Positions 1-10,900 of a stretch of 64,000 nt of DNA are shown here, in pieces. The notes below the pieces were generated by a model that did no database searches, was not told where the DNA came from, and was given only the letters and a program-made list of their open reading frames with translations. Position 1 is the first letter of the stretch. Every line of letters begins with the position of its first letter. A program made the position numbers and the translations under genes. The stretch is from Flavobacteriales bacterium (GTDB lineage Bacteria; Bacteroidota; Bacteroidia; Flavobacteriales_F; PHOS-HE28): positions 62,001 to 126,000 of the forward strand of contig JADKCV010000005.1 of NCBI GenBank assembly GCA_016718655.1, given 5' to 3'.

Positions 1-2
1 GT

Positions 3-716
3 GGCTTCATCTTCAAGATCCATGCGAACCTCGACCCCAACCACCGGGACCGCATCGCGTTCCTGAGGGTATGCTCCGGCCACTTCCTGCGCAATACCTA
101 TTACCACCATGTGCGCTTGGATAAGCCGGTCCGGTTCGCTACGCCGACAAGCTTCCTGGCAGCTGCGAAGAGCATCGTCGATGAGGCGTGGCCGGGGGAT
201 GTCATCGGTCTGTTCGATACCGGCAATTTCAAGATCGGGGACACCCTGACCGAGGGTGCCAAATTCAACTTCCGTGGTATTCCCGCGTTCTCACCCGAGT
301 TGTTCCGGGAACTGGTGAACCAGGACCCGATGAAGACCAAGCAATTGGACAAAGGGATCCGACAACTCACCGACGAGGGGGTTGCCCAACTCTACACCCA
401 GCAACCCGGCAATAAGAAGATCGTGGGCTGTGTGGGTGAACTTCAGTTCGAGGTGATCGCCTATCGACTGGAACATGAGTATGGTGCCAAATGTGCGTTC
501 CAAGCCATTCCTGCATACAAGGCCTGCTGGATGACCACCACCGATCAGACCGAACTGGACCGTTTCATCCGTACCAAGGCACAGCAGATCGTATTCGACA
601 AGGACGACAATCCCGTCTTCATGGCCCCCAGCGCCTACATGCTCGACCTTGAACGGCGTAACAACCCAGCCATCGAGTTCCACACCACCAGCGAGTTCAA
701 GACCGCCGTTTATTGA
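3..716 (+). CDS. prfC: Peptide chain release factor 3 (RF3), C-terminal part
   Basis: The gene enters the window already open, and the reading frame runs from base 3 to a TGA at 714-716. The visible part reads like the C-terminal half of RF3, the GTPase that recycles RF1/RF2 from the ribosome after peptide release. It has the RF3-typical stretch NHRDRIAFLRVCSG, the VGELQFEV core of the EF-G-like fold, and a basic C-terminal domain. The P-loop and other GTPase motifs lie upstream of the window. A GTG at 111 is internal, not a start, because family similarity continues upstream of it. The family assignment is confident; only completeness is unknown. Confidence 0.93.
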   Translation, partial: GFIFKIHANLDPNHRDRIAFLRVCSGHFLRNTYYHHVRLDKPVRFATPTSFLAAAKSIVDEAWPGDVIGLFDTGNFKIGDTLTEGAKFNFRGIPAFSPELFRELVNQDPMKTKQLDKGIRQLTDEGVAQLYTQQPGNKKIVGCVGELQFEVIAYRLEHEYGAKCAFQAIPAYKACWMTTTDQTELDRFIRTKAQQIVFDKDDNPVFMAPSAYMLDLERRNNPAIEFHTTSEFKTAVY

Positions 717-806
717 ACTTTAACAGGCCCGGTGGACGCCAAGCTGCCAACAGGCGATCGTCACTTTCCGGAACGGATCTTGCCAACACGACCTTGGTGG
801 CGATCC

Positions 807-814
807 TAATTTTG
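807..814 (+). promoter_or_regulatory. Bacteroidota -7 promoter element (TAATTTTG)
   Basis: TAATTTTG matches the Bacteroidota -7 consensus TAnnTTTG and ends five bases before the ATG at 820. Initiation from this box would start the transcript at or next to the A of the start codon, giving a leaderless or nearly leaderless mRNA. The nearest upstream TTG (780-782) is 24 bases away, longer than the usual 19-21, so the -33 element is uncertain. Confidence 0.4.
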
Positions 815-819
815 CTCCC

Positions 820-2334
820 ATGACCGCACGTAGACCGATCATCACACTGCTCACGGCGCTGGCCCCCGCTTTGCTCCTCGCCCAGAAAGCACCCGAGGAG
901 AATGCGCCCAAGCGCACGCTGGATGTCACCATCACAGGCTGCCCCAAGGACACCATCTACTTGGCCAACTACTATGGCAACAAGCTGTATTATGCGGATA
1001 CGGCGATAGCCGATGCCAAAGGGAGAGCCTTGTTCAAGGACGAAAAGGGTTACAAGGCGGGCGTCTATGCCGTGGTGGCACCGGGACCCAAACTGTTCGA
1101 AGTGATCCTGAACGAACCCACGATCGTGGTGTCCACGGAGAAGGAGGACCTGCTCGGAAAACTCCAGGTGAGAACTTCCAAGGAGAACGAGGTGTTCCTC
1201 GCCTATATCCGGTTCCTCAACGAACGCAAGGCTGAAGGTGACCAATTGCGTGCGCAACAGGAAGCGAACAAGGACCCCATCGCCAAGGCTGGGATAAAGG
1301 CCCAAATGGAGGACTTGGACAAGCGCGTCAAACAGTACCAGCGCGACCTCATCGCGAATAATCAGGGGCTGCTCGCTGCCGATCTGGTCCGAATGAGCAT
1401 GCCCGTGGAACTCCCCGAGCCACGCAAAGCGGATGGTTCATTGGATAGCGCTGCAGCCTACTATCAGTATCGAGCCCATTTCTGGGACAACTTCGACCTG
1501 ACCGACGACCGCCTGGTCCGAGTATCGGTGTTCGGCAACAAATTCGAGGAATGGATCACCAAGCTGGTACCCCAAGTGCCGGACACCATCACCCGACTGG
1601 TCGATGAACTCGTCGTCCGCACGGGCACAAGCAAGGAGATGTTCCGTTACGTGGTACACAGTGTCACGCACAAGTTCGAGACCAGCGATATCATGGGTAT
1701 GGATGCCGTTTTCGTGCATATGGCCCTGACCTACTATTGCCCCAAGAACGGTCAGCCCAACCGAGCGGATTGGATGGATGCCGACAAGTTGGACAAGTTG
1801 TGCGAACGCGCACGGAAGATGTCCCCCCTCGTGCTCGGGCGAAAAGCACCCTATTTAAGCTTGACCGACACCAGCGAACAGGTCTGGAAGAACTACCACG
1901 ACCTGGCCGCAGAGTATGTGGTCGTTATTTTCTGGGACCCGCATTGCGGTCATTGCAAGGAGGAACTCCCCGAGATCCACAAGGTCTACACCGAAAAGAT
2001 GAAGCCGCTTGGTATCGAGGTCTTCGCCGTGGCCAAGGCGGTGGACGAGACGCTGATGCGCGATTGGAAGAAGTTCATTCGTGAGAAAGGCCTTGACTGG
2101 GTGAACGTCGGACTAACGAAAACGGTTTTCGAGAACGCCAAGAAGGACCCCAGGCAGTACATCCCGAAATTCACCACACTGGAAAGCTTGAACTATGCTG
2201 ACACCTGGGATGTGTACAGTACACCGAAGGTCTTCCTGGTGGATGGTGAGCGTCGTTTCGTTGGGAAGCAGCTCAGCGCGGACCAGATCGTTGACCTGGT
2301 GACCAAACTGAAGGAACGGGTTCCGAAGAAGTGA
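820..2334 (+). CDS. Secreted TlpA/thioredoxin-like protein (DUF4369/DUF5106 type)
   Basis: A 504-residue exported protein. The N-terminus (ITLLTALAPALLLAQ) is a signal peptide. Residues 30-120 resemble DUF4369-like beta domains, and the middle (about 120-340) is a helical DUF5106-like region. The C-terminal 150 residues form a thioredoxin fold with the redox motif CGHC in the context VVIFWDPHCGHCKEELP. Bacteroidota encode many such periplasmic TlpA-like proteins, which reduce or isomerise disulfides or support cytochrome c maturation; the substrate here cannot be read. It is a single gene: prfC upstream is separated by about 100 bases, and the next gene is convergent. The thioredoxin call is secure, the physiological role is open. 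Confidence 0.85.
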   Translation: MTARRPIITLLTALAPALLLAQKAPEENAPKRTLDVTITGCPKDTIYLANYYGNKLYYADTAIADAKGRALFKDEKGYKAGVYAVVAPGPKLFEVILNEPTIVVSTEKEDLLGKLQVRTSKENEVFLAYIRFLNERKAEGDQLRAQQEANKDPIAKAGIKAQMEDLDKRVKQYQRDLIANNQGLLAADLVRMSMPVELPEPRKADGSLDSAAAYYQYRAHFWDNFDLTDDRLVRVSVFGNKFEEWITKLVPQVPDTITRLVDELVVRTGTSKEMFRYVVHSVTHKFETSDIMGMDAVFVHMALTYYCPKNGQPNRADWMDADKLDKLCERARKMSPLVLGRKAPYLSLTDTSEQVWKNYHDLAAEYVVVIFWDPHCGHCKEELPEIHKVYTEKMKPLGIEVFAVAKAVDETLMRDWKKFIREKGLDWVNVGLTKTVFENAKKDPRQYIPKFTTLESLNYADTWDVYSTPKVFLVDGERRFVGKQLSADQIVDLVTKLKERVPKK

Positions 2335-2343
2335 AATGGGCCA

Positions 2344-2365
2344 GAACAGGTGACGGCACCTGTTC
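2344..2365. terminator. Hairpin between convergent genes, possible terminator
   Basis: Perfect 9-bp inverted repeat (GAACAGGTG/CACCTGTTC, loop ACGG) ten bases after the TlpA-like stop codon, in the 123-base gap before the convergent repeat-protein gene. It lacks a clear T-tract on either side, so termination is plausible but not certain. Confidence 0.4.
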
Positions 2366-2457
2366 ATTGGAACCATTGGATCACGTGGGTATGCGCACCC
2401 TGGGTGACGCCCAAGGCCCGCATCATCGCAGTGTCAACGCTTACAATTGACGGTGAG

Positions 2458-5400
2458 CTAGAGCCCCTCGGTCTCCTTGGTCCAGATCGGATTGGTGATG
2501 CTCTGCCCGTTCTTGAAGTAGAAGGTTCCCCACTTCGCGATCACCTTGCTGTACTCATCAGCCCGGTTGCCGTTCACGACCACGCGCCGGATGATCACCT
2601 TGTTCCCCTCCGTGTAGCTTTCCTCGGTGACCCCTTGTGGATATTCAAGGGCGAGTTTGGAGCGTGTGTGGTCGGCGAACGCACGAGGCTGCACCAATGG
2701 TGTGTTGTCCAACGTGGCTTTGGTCCGTTCCCGCTGCTCAGTGGCAGCTTGGATCCGAGCCGCCTCACGCGCTTGCTCGGTCCGCTTCGCAGCCTCGATC
2801 GATCCACGTTTTTCTGCCAAGGATGCATCACCACGTACCTGCATATCGGCCTGTTGTTCACGGACCTGAGCCACCAGGTCCACTTGCGCAGAACGTTGCT
2901 CCACACCTAGCCGCTCCCGCTCTTCCTCCGCCGCGCGCACCACCTCGGTCATCTGAGCGACCCGATCCACTTGCTGTGTATGACGAGCGTTCCAGGTCTG
3001 GCCCTGGTCCCCGATCCGCTCCTCCACCGCCAACTTCTGTTCATAGTTGACCCCGCGCATACGTTCCGAGTTCGCCCGGCGTTGGGCCTCCTCCCGGTCC
3101 AATTCCGAGCGGAAGGCATCCACTTGTTCCGCATTCCGCTTCCGATCCGCTTCACTGCCTACGTAGAGCTCACCTGATGCGCTCAGCTTACGCTCTTTCT
3201 CCTCAACCGCCTGTTCGCGCCGTCCTGCGGCATCAGTTGCGTTGGCCAGCTCTTCGGTCTCCAGATCCGCCTTCAACTTCTTGATGCGTTCGTATTTCTC
3301 CGCCTCTTCGCGTTCACGCAAGGCACGCAGGAACGATTCCGCTTCCTCCTCCTTACGGGCATCAATGGTACTTCCCCCCCGAGGTTTCTCCTGTGATCGT
3401 GCGTCACGAGCACGTTGTGCGGCCAATTCAGCTTCCGCCTTCACTCGTTCCTCCTCGGCCATCAACTTGTCGATCTGGTCGATCTTGGCCAGTGGGTAGG
3501 TTTCTTGTGGTTTGATGTCACTCGCCTCGGCGTATCGCCCACGCGCACGCAACCAATCCTTTTCGGCCATGGCCTCATCCGCCGCCAGTATCGCTGCGTT
3601 ATAACGTTCATCCACAGCCTTCAGCCCTTCGCGCTCCTGACGCTCCCGCTCTTCGGCCATTCGCCGGGCCTCGGCGTCCTCCGCTTCGCGACGCTTCCGT
3701 TCAGCCTCATCGCGCTCGCGCTGTGACTCCGCCGCAAGACGGGCCGCTTCGGCATCCTGTTGTTCCTTCAAGCGTCTGGCTTCCTCCGCCAAGCGCGCTT
3801 CCTCCGCCGCTCGATCCGCTTCCGACATGGCCTGGGCCCTACGCGCAAGTTCGGCGTCAATGGCAGCCAGCTTATCCATCGGATACTTCTCACCGGGTTT
3901 CACCCCAAGGGCGCCCGTGTACTGCTCCCGCGCCTTATCGAACTGGTCCTGGGCGAATGCGATGTCTCCTGCGGCAAGGAACTCCCGATAACGGGCCTCG
4001 ATCTCTGCAGTAGCTTGGTTCCGTAACCGCTCCTCTTCGGCCAAACGGGCCCGTTCGGCCGCCTCCAACTCAGCCGCCAACCGGTCCGCTTCGGCCTTGC
4101 GCGCGCGTTCAGCAGCTTCCTGCTCCGCCTTGCTCAGCTCAGCTGCGGCTTTGTCGGCCAATTCCTTCACCAACCGCTCGATCTCCGCCAGTCGCTCCTG
4201 AGGATGGCGCTCATCGGGTTTGACCCCCAAGGCAGCACCATAATCATTGCGAGCCTGCTCATACTGCTTGGCGGCGAACGCCTTGTCGGCTGAGGACACC
4301 AGGTCACCGTAACGCTTGTCCCGGTCCTGTTGCTCGCGCAGCAAGCGTTCCTCTTCGGCTTTGGCCTTGGCTGCGGCATCCAACTCCAACTCGATCGTTG
4401 CGATCCGCTCCTTCGGATGCGCTTCTTCAGGCTTCAGTAGCAGGGCATCCTTGTAGTCGTTCAGCGCAGCAGAGAACTTCCCTCCATCGAAGGCCTTGTC
4501 AGCACTGGTGATCAGGGCCGAATAACGGGTCTCGAGTTCCTGCCGTTTGCGCTCCTCCTCGGCCAGACGTGCTGCTTCGGCGATCAATGCATCCACTTCC
4601 GTGATCCGATCCTTCGGATATCGTTCGGACGGCTTGAGTCCGCTCGCCTCCACGTATTTGGCTTTGGCCACTTGGAGGTCCTTGGCATCGAATGCTGCAT
4701 CCGCTTGGGAGATCACACCTTGGTAGCGAGCATCGAGTTCTGCTTGCCGGGCAGCTTCCGCGGCAGCAGCGACCAGTCGGTCGACCTCGGCGATCCGGTC
4801 CTTGGGGTATTGCTCGGCGGGCTTGATGGAGCCCGCTTCACCATATCCTGCCTTGGCCGCTGCCCAATCCTCTGCACCGAATGCCGCGTCGGCTTTCGCC
4901 AAAGCTGCTTCATACCGCTCGTTCAACTCCCGTTGTAAACGCTCTTGTTCAGCCAACTTGTCCAGTTCAGCCCGCCTTTTCACAATGGCGGCCAGTTGGT
5001 CCTTCGGGTACTTCTCAGCAGGCTTCAACCCACTGGCTTCGGTGTATTTCGATGTGGACTCGTCCCACTGTTCGGCTTGGAACGCCTGATCCGCGGCAGC
5101 GATCGCCGATTGGTACTTGGCATTGAGTTCTGCGGCCAACCGCTCCTCGTCGGCTTTCTTGGAAAGCTCTTCACGCTTCTTCGCGATCGCGGCCAATTGG
5201 TCCTTCGGGTACTTCTCTTCCGGCTTCAACCCGGAGGCTTCCGTGTATTTCGCCTCTGCTTCATCGTACCGGCCACCTTGGAAGGCGACATCGCCAGCCG
5301 CGATCACCGCTTGGTACTTCTGCTGAAGCTCCTTGGCCAAACGCTCCTCCTCGGCCTTTTTCGCCGCTTCATCACGCTTCAAGAGGATAGCGGCCAATTG

Positions 5401-6669
5401 GTCCTTGGGGTATTTCTCCTCCGGTTTCAGTCCCCCTGCCTCGGTGTATTTGGCCGTGGCCACATCCCAGTTCGAAGCGTTGAAGGCAGCATCCCCCGCA
5501 GCGATCGCGGCCTTGTACTTCTCCAGAAGTTCCTTGGCCAACCGTTCCTCCTCGGCCTTCTTGGCGGCATCCGCCTTCTTCACCGCGATGGCCGCCAACT
5601 GGTCCTTGGGGTACTTCTCCTCAGGCTTCAATCCACCCGCCTCGGTGTATTTCGCGGAGGCCTGATCCCAGTTATCTGCCTTGAAAGCCGCGTCAGCAGC
5701 TGCAATGGCTGCCTGGTATTTCTCCTGCAGTTCCTTGGCCAAGCGCTCCTCTTCGGTCTTTTTCGCAAGTTCCGCCAGCAAACCCTCGATCTCCTTCAAC
5801 CGTGCCTTGGGATGTGCTTCGGTCTCCTTGATGTCCAACGCGGCCTGATACTTGGCACGTGCCGGTTCGTAATCCTTCTTGGTGAAAAGCGCATCGGCCT
5901 CCTTGATCAAGGCTGCGAACTGCTCACCCACTTTCTTGTCACCCTCCTGCTGCTCCAACCGCATACGCGCATCACTCAACTTTGCGGTCGCGACCGGTTC
6001 GTTCGGCTTCAACTCCAACGCACCCGTGAACTGGTCCACGGCTTTCTTGAAGTCACCAGCGGTCATGGCAGCCGTTCCGGCCTGCATGGCCTTGGCGAAC
6101 TCCGCTTCCGCATTGGCCTCACGCTTCTTCCGGTCGTCGTACTCCTTCAACAGCTTGGCCTGCGCATCGCGCATCCGGGTGGTATAGTCGATGTCCCACT
6201 CGAAGTTCCCGGTAGCCTTGTCGTATTTGGCCTTCCCGAAAGGCTCCAAGAGTATGGAATAGTCCACCCCGCTCAACTCCGCCATCATCGTGAAGTCGAT
6301 GTTCATCCCATGTCCGCCCGAGCGTTCTTCCTCAGGAACCTCCTTCGTGTTGATGGTGATGTTCTTTCCGACGAAGCCAGGCTTCGAACACATGATCTTG
6401 AAGTCCGAACCGTAATCGAGGTTCACCTCGTACTTGCCGCTCGCGTTCGTGCTCACATCCACGAGCTTCGCACCATTCTTGAACACCGTGACCACCACAC
6501 CGTCCAGTTTCTTGGCTGTGGTCATGTCCTTCACGGTACCGTACACCATCACATTGTCCACCTGAGCACCCACGATGAGGCTCAACTGGATGAGGCAAAC
6601 GATCAAGCCTGAGCGGACCCAACGTATCGGATCAGGGCGGGGGTGTGGTCGTATGGTCGGAGTGGCCAT
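2458..6669 (-). CDS. Giant TPR-like tandem-repeat protein with carboxypeptidase-regulatory N-domain
   Basis: A 1403-residue protein. I place the start at the ATG at 6669 because it gives a proper signal peptide (VRSGLIVCLIQLSLIVGAQ) and follows a TATTTTG promoter box at 6682-6688; the open frame continues upstream to 7095 but overlaps the divergent gene. Residues about 37-130 form a carboxypeptidase-regulatory-like beta domain (YGTVKDMTTAKKLDGVVV). Residues about 195-1080 hold 12 repeats with a period near 67 residues, each like ADAAF..DNWDQASAKYTEA followed by LKPEEKYPKDQLAAI and a charged linker helix. A long KE/RA-rich coiled-coil stretch follows. The last 75 residues form a separate small domain (YPQGVTEESYTEGNK, WGTFYFKNGQSI). 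It looks like a periplasmic or envelope scaffold. Function unknown. Confidence 0.85.
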   Translation of the reverse strand: MATPTIRPHPRPDPIRWVRSGLIVCLIQLSLIVGAQVDNVMVYGTVKDMTTAKKLDGVVVTVFKNGAKLVDVSTNASGKYEVNLDYGSDFKIMCSKPGFVGKNITINTKEVPEEERSGGHGMNIDFTMMAELSGVDYSILLEPFGKAKYDKATGNFEWDIDYTTRMRDAQAKLLKEYDDRKKREANAEAEFAKAMQAGTAAMTAGDFKKAVDQFTGALELKPNEPVATAKLSDARMRLEQQEGDKKVGEQFAALIKEADALFTKKDYEPARAKYQAALDIKETEAHPKARLKEIEGLLAELAKKTEEERLAKELQEKYQAAIAAADAAFKADNWDQASAKYTEAGGLKPEEKYPKDQLAAIAVKKADAAKKAEEERLAKELLEKYKAAIAAGDAAFNASNWDVATAKYTEAGGLKPEEKYPKDQLAAILLKRDEAAKKAEEERLAKELQQKYQAVIAAGDVAFQGGRYDEAEAKYTEASGLKPEEKYPKDQLAAIAKKREELSKKADEERLAAELNAKYQSAIAAADQAFQAEQWDESTSKYTEASGLKPAEKYPKDQLAAIVKRRAELDKLAEQERLQRELNERYEAALAKADAAFGAEDWAAAKAGYGEAGSIKPAEQYPKDRIAEVDRLVAAAAEAARQAELDARYQGVISQADAAFDAKDLQVAKAKYVEASGLKPSERYPKDRITEVDALIAEAARLAEEERKRQELETRYSALITSADKAFDGGKFSAALNDYKDALLLKPEEAHPKERIATIELELDAAAKAKAEEERLLREQQDRDKRYGDLVSSADKAFAAKQYEQARNDYGAALGVKPDERHPQERLAEIERLVKELADKAAAELSKAEQEAAERARKAEADRLAAELEAAERARLAEEERLRNQATAEIEARYREFLAAGDIAFAQDQFDKAREQYTGALGVKPGEKYPMDKLAAIDAELARRAQAMSEADRAAEEARLAEEARRLKEQQDAEAARLAAESQRERDEAERKRREAEDAEARRMAEERERQEREGLKAVDERYNAAILAADEAMAEKDWLRARGRYAEASDIKPQETYPLAKIDQIDKLMAEEERVKAEAELAAQRARDARSQEKPRGGSTIDARKEEEAESFLRALREREEAEKYERIKKLKADLETEELANATDAAGRREQAVEEKERKLSASGELYVGSEADRKRNAEQVDAFRSELDREEAQRRANSERMRGVNYEQKLAVEERIGDQGQTWNARHTQQVDRVAQMTEVVRAAEEERERLGVEQRSAQVDLVAQVREQQADMQVRGDASLAEKRGSIEAAKRTEQAREAARIQAATEQRERTKATLDNTPLVQPRAFADHTRSKLALEYPQGVTEESYTEGNKVIIRRVVVNGNRADEYSKVIAKWGTFYFKNGQSITNPIWTKETEGL

Positions 6670-6741
6670 GGTTGAACGCCGCAAAATACGACAACTTTGA
6701 GCGCTTGGCGGAAAGGGCTGGCCTTCCGAACCTGCATACCC

Positions 6742-7869
6742 ATGCACAGTATCTGGCAACACACCGGTTTCCATGCTGCTCCCCACCTCACCGTGATCGG
6801 CGGTGGACTGGTGGGGCTCTTCACCGCCCTCCACTACAAAAGGACCTTCCCGACGCAGCGCGTGCTGGTCCTGGAACGTGGTCCATTCCCAAGCGGAGCA
6901 AGTGTGAAGAACGCCGGATTCGCTTGTTTCGGGAGCCCTAGTGAATTGCTCGCAGACCTCGACCGGGAGGGTGAGATGGCCATGCTTGCACGGGTGCACG
7001 AACGCTATCAAGGACTCCTCGAGCTTCGTGCCGAATTGGGGGATGCCACCATCGGATTCGAACCCACTGGGGGCCATGAGCTTTACCGGCACCATGACCC
7101 GCTGTACACCCGGGTGGCCGAGCGGTTCGATCGCTTGAACGAACTGTTACGGCCCCTCTTCGGCCGGACGGTCTTCCACTGGGACCCTCAACACCTGTCG
7201 GCATCAGGCATGCAAGGTGTGGCACACTTGGCGAGCACTCCCTTGGAAGGGGGGCTGGACAGCGGGAAGCTGATGAGCGCTCTGCTCGCCAAGGCCGTGG
7301 GTATCGGAATTCTGTTCAGGCCTTCGGCAGAAGTGGTCGGCTTTGAAGAGGGATCCCAGGCCGTGCTCATTCGTCTCGCTTCGGGCGAGGAGATCCACAG
7401 TGGCCAGGTGGTCGTGGCCACCAATGCCTGGACCCAGCAGTTGCTGCCTCACCTGGATGTGCGGCCAGCACGTGGTCAGGTCATCCTTACAGCACCCGTT
7501 CCCGACCTGCGCATCAAGGGCACGTTCCATTACAAGGAAGGCTACTACTACTTCCGCGACCTTGCAGGTGGTATCCTTCTCGGCGGTGGACGCGAATTGG
7601 ACATCGATGGCGAGACCACGGCTGAGGAAGGCACCACCCCGCTCATCCAGGACGCCTTGGAGACCCTATTGCGCGAGGTCATTCTACCCGGAACGAACTT
7701 CCGGATCACCCGCCGCTGGAGTGGTATCATGGGCTTGGGCCCCACCAAGGTACCTGTGGTCGAGCGCGTATCGGAACGTGTGATAGCCGCGGTCCGTCTG
7801 GGCGGCATGGGCGTGGCGATCGGCATTCGCGTAGCGCACCGGGCAGCGCGGCTGGTGGAGGGGGCGTGA
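6742..7869 (+). CDS. FAD-dependent oxidoreductase, DAO family
   Basis: A 375-residue flavoprotein of the D-amino-acid oxidase/glycine oxidase superfamily. The N-terminus carries the dinucleotide-binding motif VIGGGLVGL, then the acidic end of strand 2 (VLVLERG) and the SGASVKNAGF segment that contacts the flavin. The C-terminus has the second flavin motif region (RRWSGIMGLGPTKVP, VRLGGMGVAIG). The frame is open from 6697, but the ATG at 6742 (MHSIWQHTG) is preferred because the preceding bases are the divergent promoter region. The likely reaction is oxidation of an amine or amino acid with release of peroxide; the substrate is not readable. It stands alone, back to back with the repeat-protein gene. 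Confidence 0.85.
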   Translation: MHSIWQHTGFHAAPHLTVIGGGLVGLFTALHYKRTFPTQRVLVLERGPFPSGASVKNAGFACFGSPSELLADLDREGEMAMLARVHERYQGLLELRAELGDATIGFEPTGGHELYRHHDPLYTRVAERFDRLNELLRPLFGRTVFHWDPQHLSASGMQGVAHLASTPLEGGLDSGKLMSALLAKAVGIGILFRPSAEVVGFEEGSQAVLIRLASGEEIHSGQVVVATNAWTQQLLPHLDVRPARGQVILTAPVPDLRIKGTFHYKEGYYYFRDLAGGILLGGGRELDIDGETTAEEGTTPLIQDALETLLREVILPGTNFRITRRWSGIMGLGPTKVPVVERVSERVIAAVRLGGMGVAIGIRVAHRAARLVEGA

Positions 7870-7986
7870 ACCTTGAACAACAGGCAACCCGGACACCCGA
7901 TGTCCTGTCTTGTATGCAGGCACACGTCCATCGTTGGGACGACCTGCCCATTTTGACCTAATTTCACGGGCTATTCCTGTAGTTCC

Positions 7987-10900
7987 ATGCGCTTTCCGAT
8001 GAACCGTCCGCTCCTTCTATTGGTCCTTTCGCTCACATTCGGACCACTGTCCGCACAGGAGATCTGCAACAATGGGCTGGACGACGATAACAATGGCCTC
8101 ATCGACTTGAACGATAGCACCGCATGCAATTGCAGCAACTTGGCAGCCGGTTCCACCGAGTCGCTCATTCCCAATCCCTCCTTCGAGGACAACAATTGCC
8201 TGCCGACCAGTTGGAGCCAGTTGAACTGCGCCACAGGTTGGGAACAGGCCACGACCGCAACCAGTGACTACTTCAACTCCGATGGCTATTTCCCTTCGAT
8301 GATCCCCTTGCCTCCTCCTGATGGGAACGGGGTGGCGGGACTGATCATGCTCCCGGACTGGCGGGAATACCTGGGTGCCTGCCTCATCAACCCGATGCTC
8401 GCAGGTGAGCAGTACAGCATCAACTTCAACGTCGCCTCAGCTGCCCCGAACGGAACCTTTTCCGGCAGCACCCCCATCTATTTCGGGCCGGTGGCCATCA
8501 CGATCTTCGGATTGGCCAATTGCGTCACCTTTCCGATCAACACGACCACCTGCCCCGAGGGACAGGGCTGGATCGAACTGGGGTCCGTGGTCTACACGCC
8601 GACCAACAGTTGGTCCTTGCAGAACATCACCTTCACGCCCACGTTCGACGTGGCCACCATCATGATCGGCCCTCCCTGCGACCTGCCGGCCGACTACGAC
8701 AGCCAAGGCTCGTACCTCCCCTACTTCTACATCGACAACCTGCTACTGGCCGAGGACATCCCCTACGATGCCACCATCGACCCGCTCGGGGGCTGGTGTA
8801 CCAATGACCTCGTTTTGCAGGCCAACCCCGACTCGCTTACGGGTGATTACCAATGGTACCAAGGTGGTGTTGCCCTGGTTGGGGAAACGGGCCTGACACT
8901 CGATATCTCCGGCAATGGATCGTCGTTGGGTACGTACCAGTTCCGATACCAGATCAATGACTCCATCTGTGTGACAGTTCCTTTCGATGTGGAACTACCG
9001 CCCACCCCACAACCCAACTTCACCATCTCCGACCCGGTCGGCTGTGCCCCACACACCACCTCCTTCACCAACACAACCACCGGGGTGGTCTCCTCATCTT
9101 GCGCTTGGTCGTTCGGTGACGGCATCACAGGGACCATGTGCGATACGGTGATCACGTATGATACACCCGGCACCTACGATGTTACGCTCACGATCACCTC
9201 CTCGGAAGGATGCGTAGGTGATACCACGTTCATCGCCGCGGTCACCGTGGTGGCGCCACCTACCGCTGCCTTCGTGCCCGACCTCACCCAAGGCTGCCAA
9301 CCGTTGACCGTGCAGTTCACCAACAGTTCCACGGGTACATGGACCGATTGCACCTGGGACTTCGGTGATAGCGGAACCTCCAGCGTCTGCGACCCGACCT
9401 ACACCTATGCGGATGCCGGCATCTATTCGGTAGCATTGTCGATCTCCACCGGTGGGATCTGCGGCAATGACACGATCATGGACGCGTTGATCGAGGTATT
9501 GCCCAGCCCGGTGCTCACCCCTGTGGCCGATGACCCAGCAGGCTGCAGGCCCCACACGGTCCAGTTCGACCAAGCGATCAACTCAGGGGCTGCACAACTT
9601 TGCACCTGGACGTTCGGGAACGGTGACGGTTCCAGTGACTGTGCAACGACTGCCACCTACGACCAGGCCGGCGTGTTCACCGTGACCTTGGCCGTTGAAG
9701 GAACGAACGGTTGTGTCTCGGACACCGTCCTCACCGACTGGATCACCGTGTACGACCTGCCTACACCCGACCTGAGCGCGAGCGTCACTGCTGCCTGCCC
9801 GCCCTTTGCCACAACGTTCACGAACACGACCCCTCCCGGCCAGAGCGCATCGTGCCTATGGACCTTCGGCGATGGTGGCACTTCCGCCAATTGCAACCCG
9901 ACCTACATCTACCAGGTGCCCGGTACCTACCCCGTTTCCCTCACGGTCACCTCGCCCCAAGGTTGTGTGCAGGACACCGTCTTCGACCCCTATATCACGG
10001 TGTACCAGCCACCCGTGGCCTCGTTCACGGTGGATGACCCGACCCAATGCCGGTACTTCCCCTTCACCTTCACGAATACCTCCATCGGTAGTGTGGACTG
10101 CACATGGGACCTGGGTGACATGACCACCGTCGCTGCCTGCAACGTCGTACACACCTATGCTGCGGCTGGCATCTATGATGTGGAATTGACCGTCACCTCA
10201 GCAGAAGGATGCGTGGATGATACCCTCATGGCCGCCTTCATCACCGCAATTCCAGAACCCATCCCCTTGCTCGTGGCCGACACGGTGCAGGGCTGCGAGC
10301 CACTGGCCATCCAATTCACCAACCTCACCGTTCCAACGGATGTTGCGCAGGCCGATTGGACCTTCGGTGATGGCGTGGCCAGCACTGCCAACGACCCCGC
10401 CCACATCTACCAACAGGATGGCACCTACAGTGTAGGCCTCACCATCACCGCCCCTTCCGGTTGTGTGAGCGATACCCTCTTTCCCGCGTATATCACCGCA
10501 TGGGACCTGCCCGAACCTGCATTGTTGGCCACACCTACGATCGGATGCCCGCCCCTCTCGGTGGAATTCACCAACGCGACCCCGACAGGCCAGACCACAT
10601 CGGTACTTTGGAACTTCGGCGACGGCACAGGCACCGATGATCCAGAGCCCACACACCTGTATCCGTTCACGGGCATCTACGATGTGAGCCTCACCGTGGT
10701 ATCCCCCTTGGGATGCGTGGGCGACTCCACCTTCCCCGCTGCGGTCACCGTGCTCGGCAAACCAGCCGCCGACTTCCTGTTCGGACCTGCGGGAGCGGAT
10801 GTCTACTGGCCCCGTTACGACCTGATCGACGCCAGTTCACCCGATGCGGTGCAATGGTGGTGGTCCTTCGGCGAGGACGGTATCCTGGGAACCGATTCAA

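Noticed and set aside
4200..6060. Regular DNA repeats of about 200 bp that might suggest a CRISPR or satellite array
   Set aside because: The repeats are long, degenerate at third positions and encode TPR-like protein units. No short constant repeats with unique spacers of CRISPR size occur anywhere in the window.
4945..6612. 555-codon open frame on the + strand opposite the repeat protein
   Set aside because: It is the antisense shadow of the TPR-repeat gene. The repeating codon pattern keeps the opposite frame open, and the translation (LRQ/LGVFR repeats) has no domain or signal.
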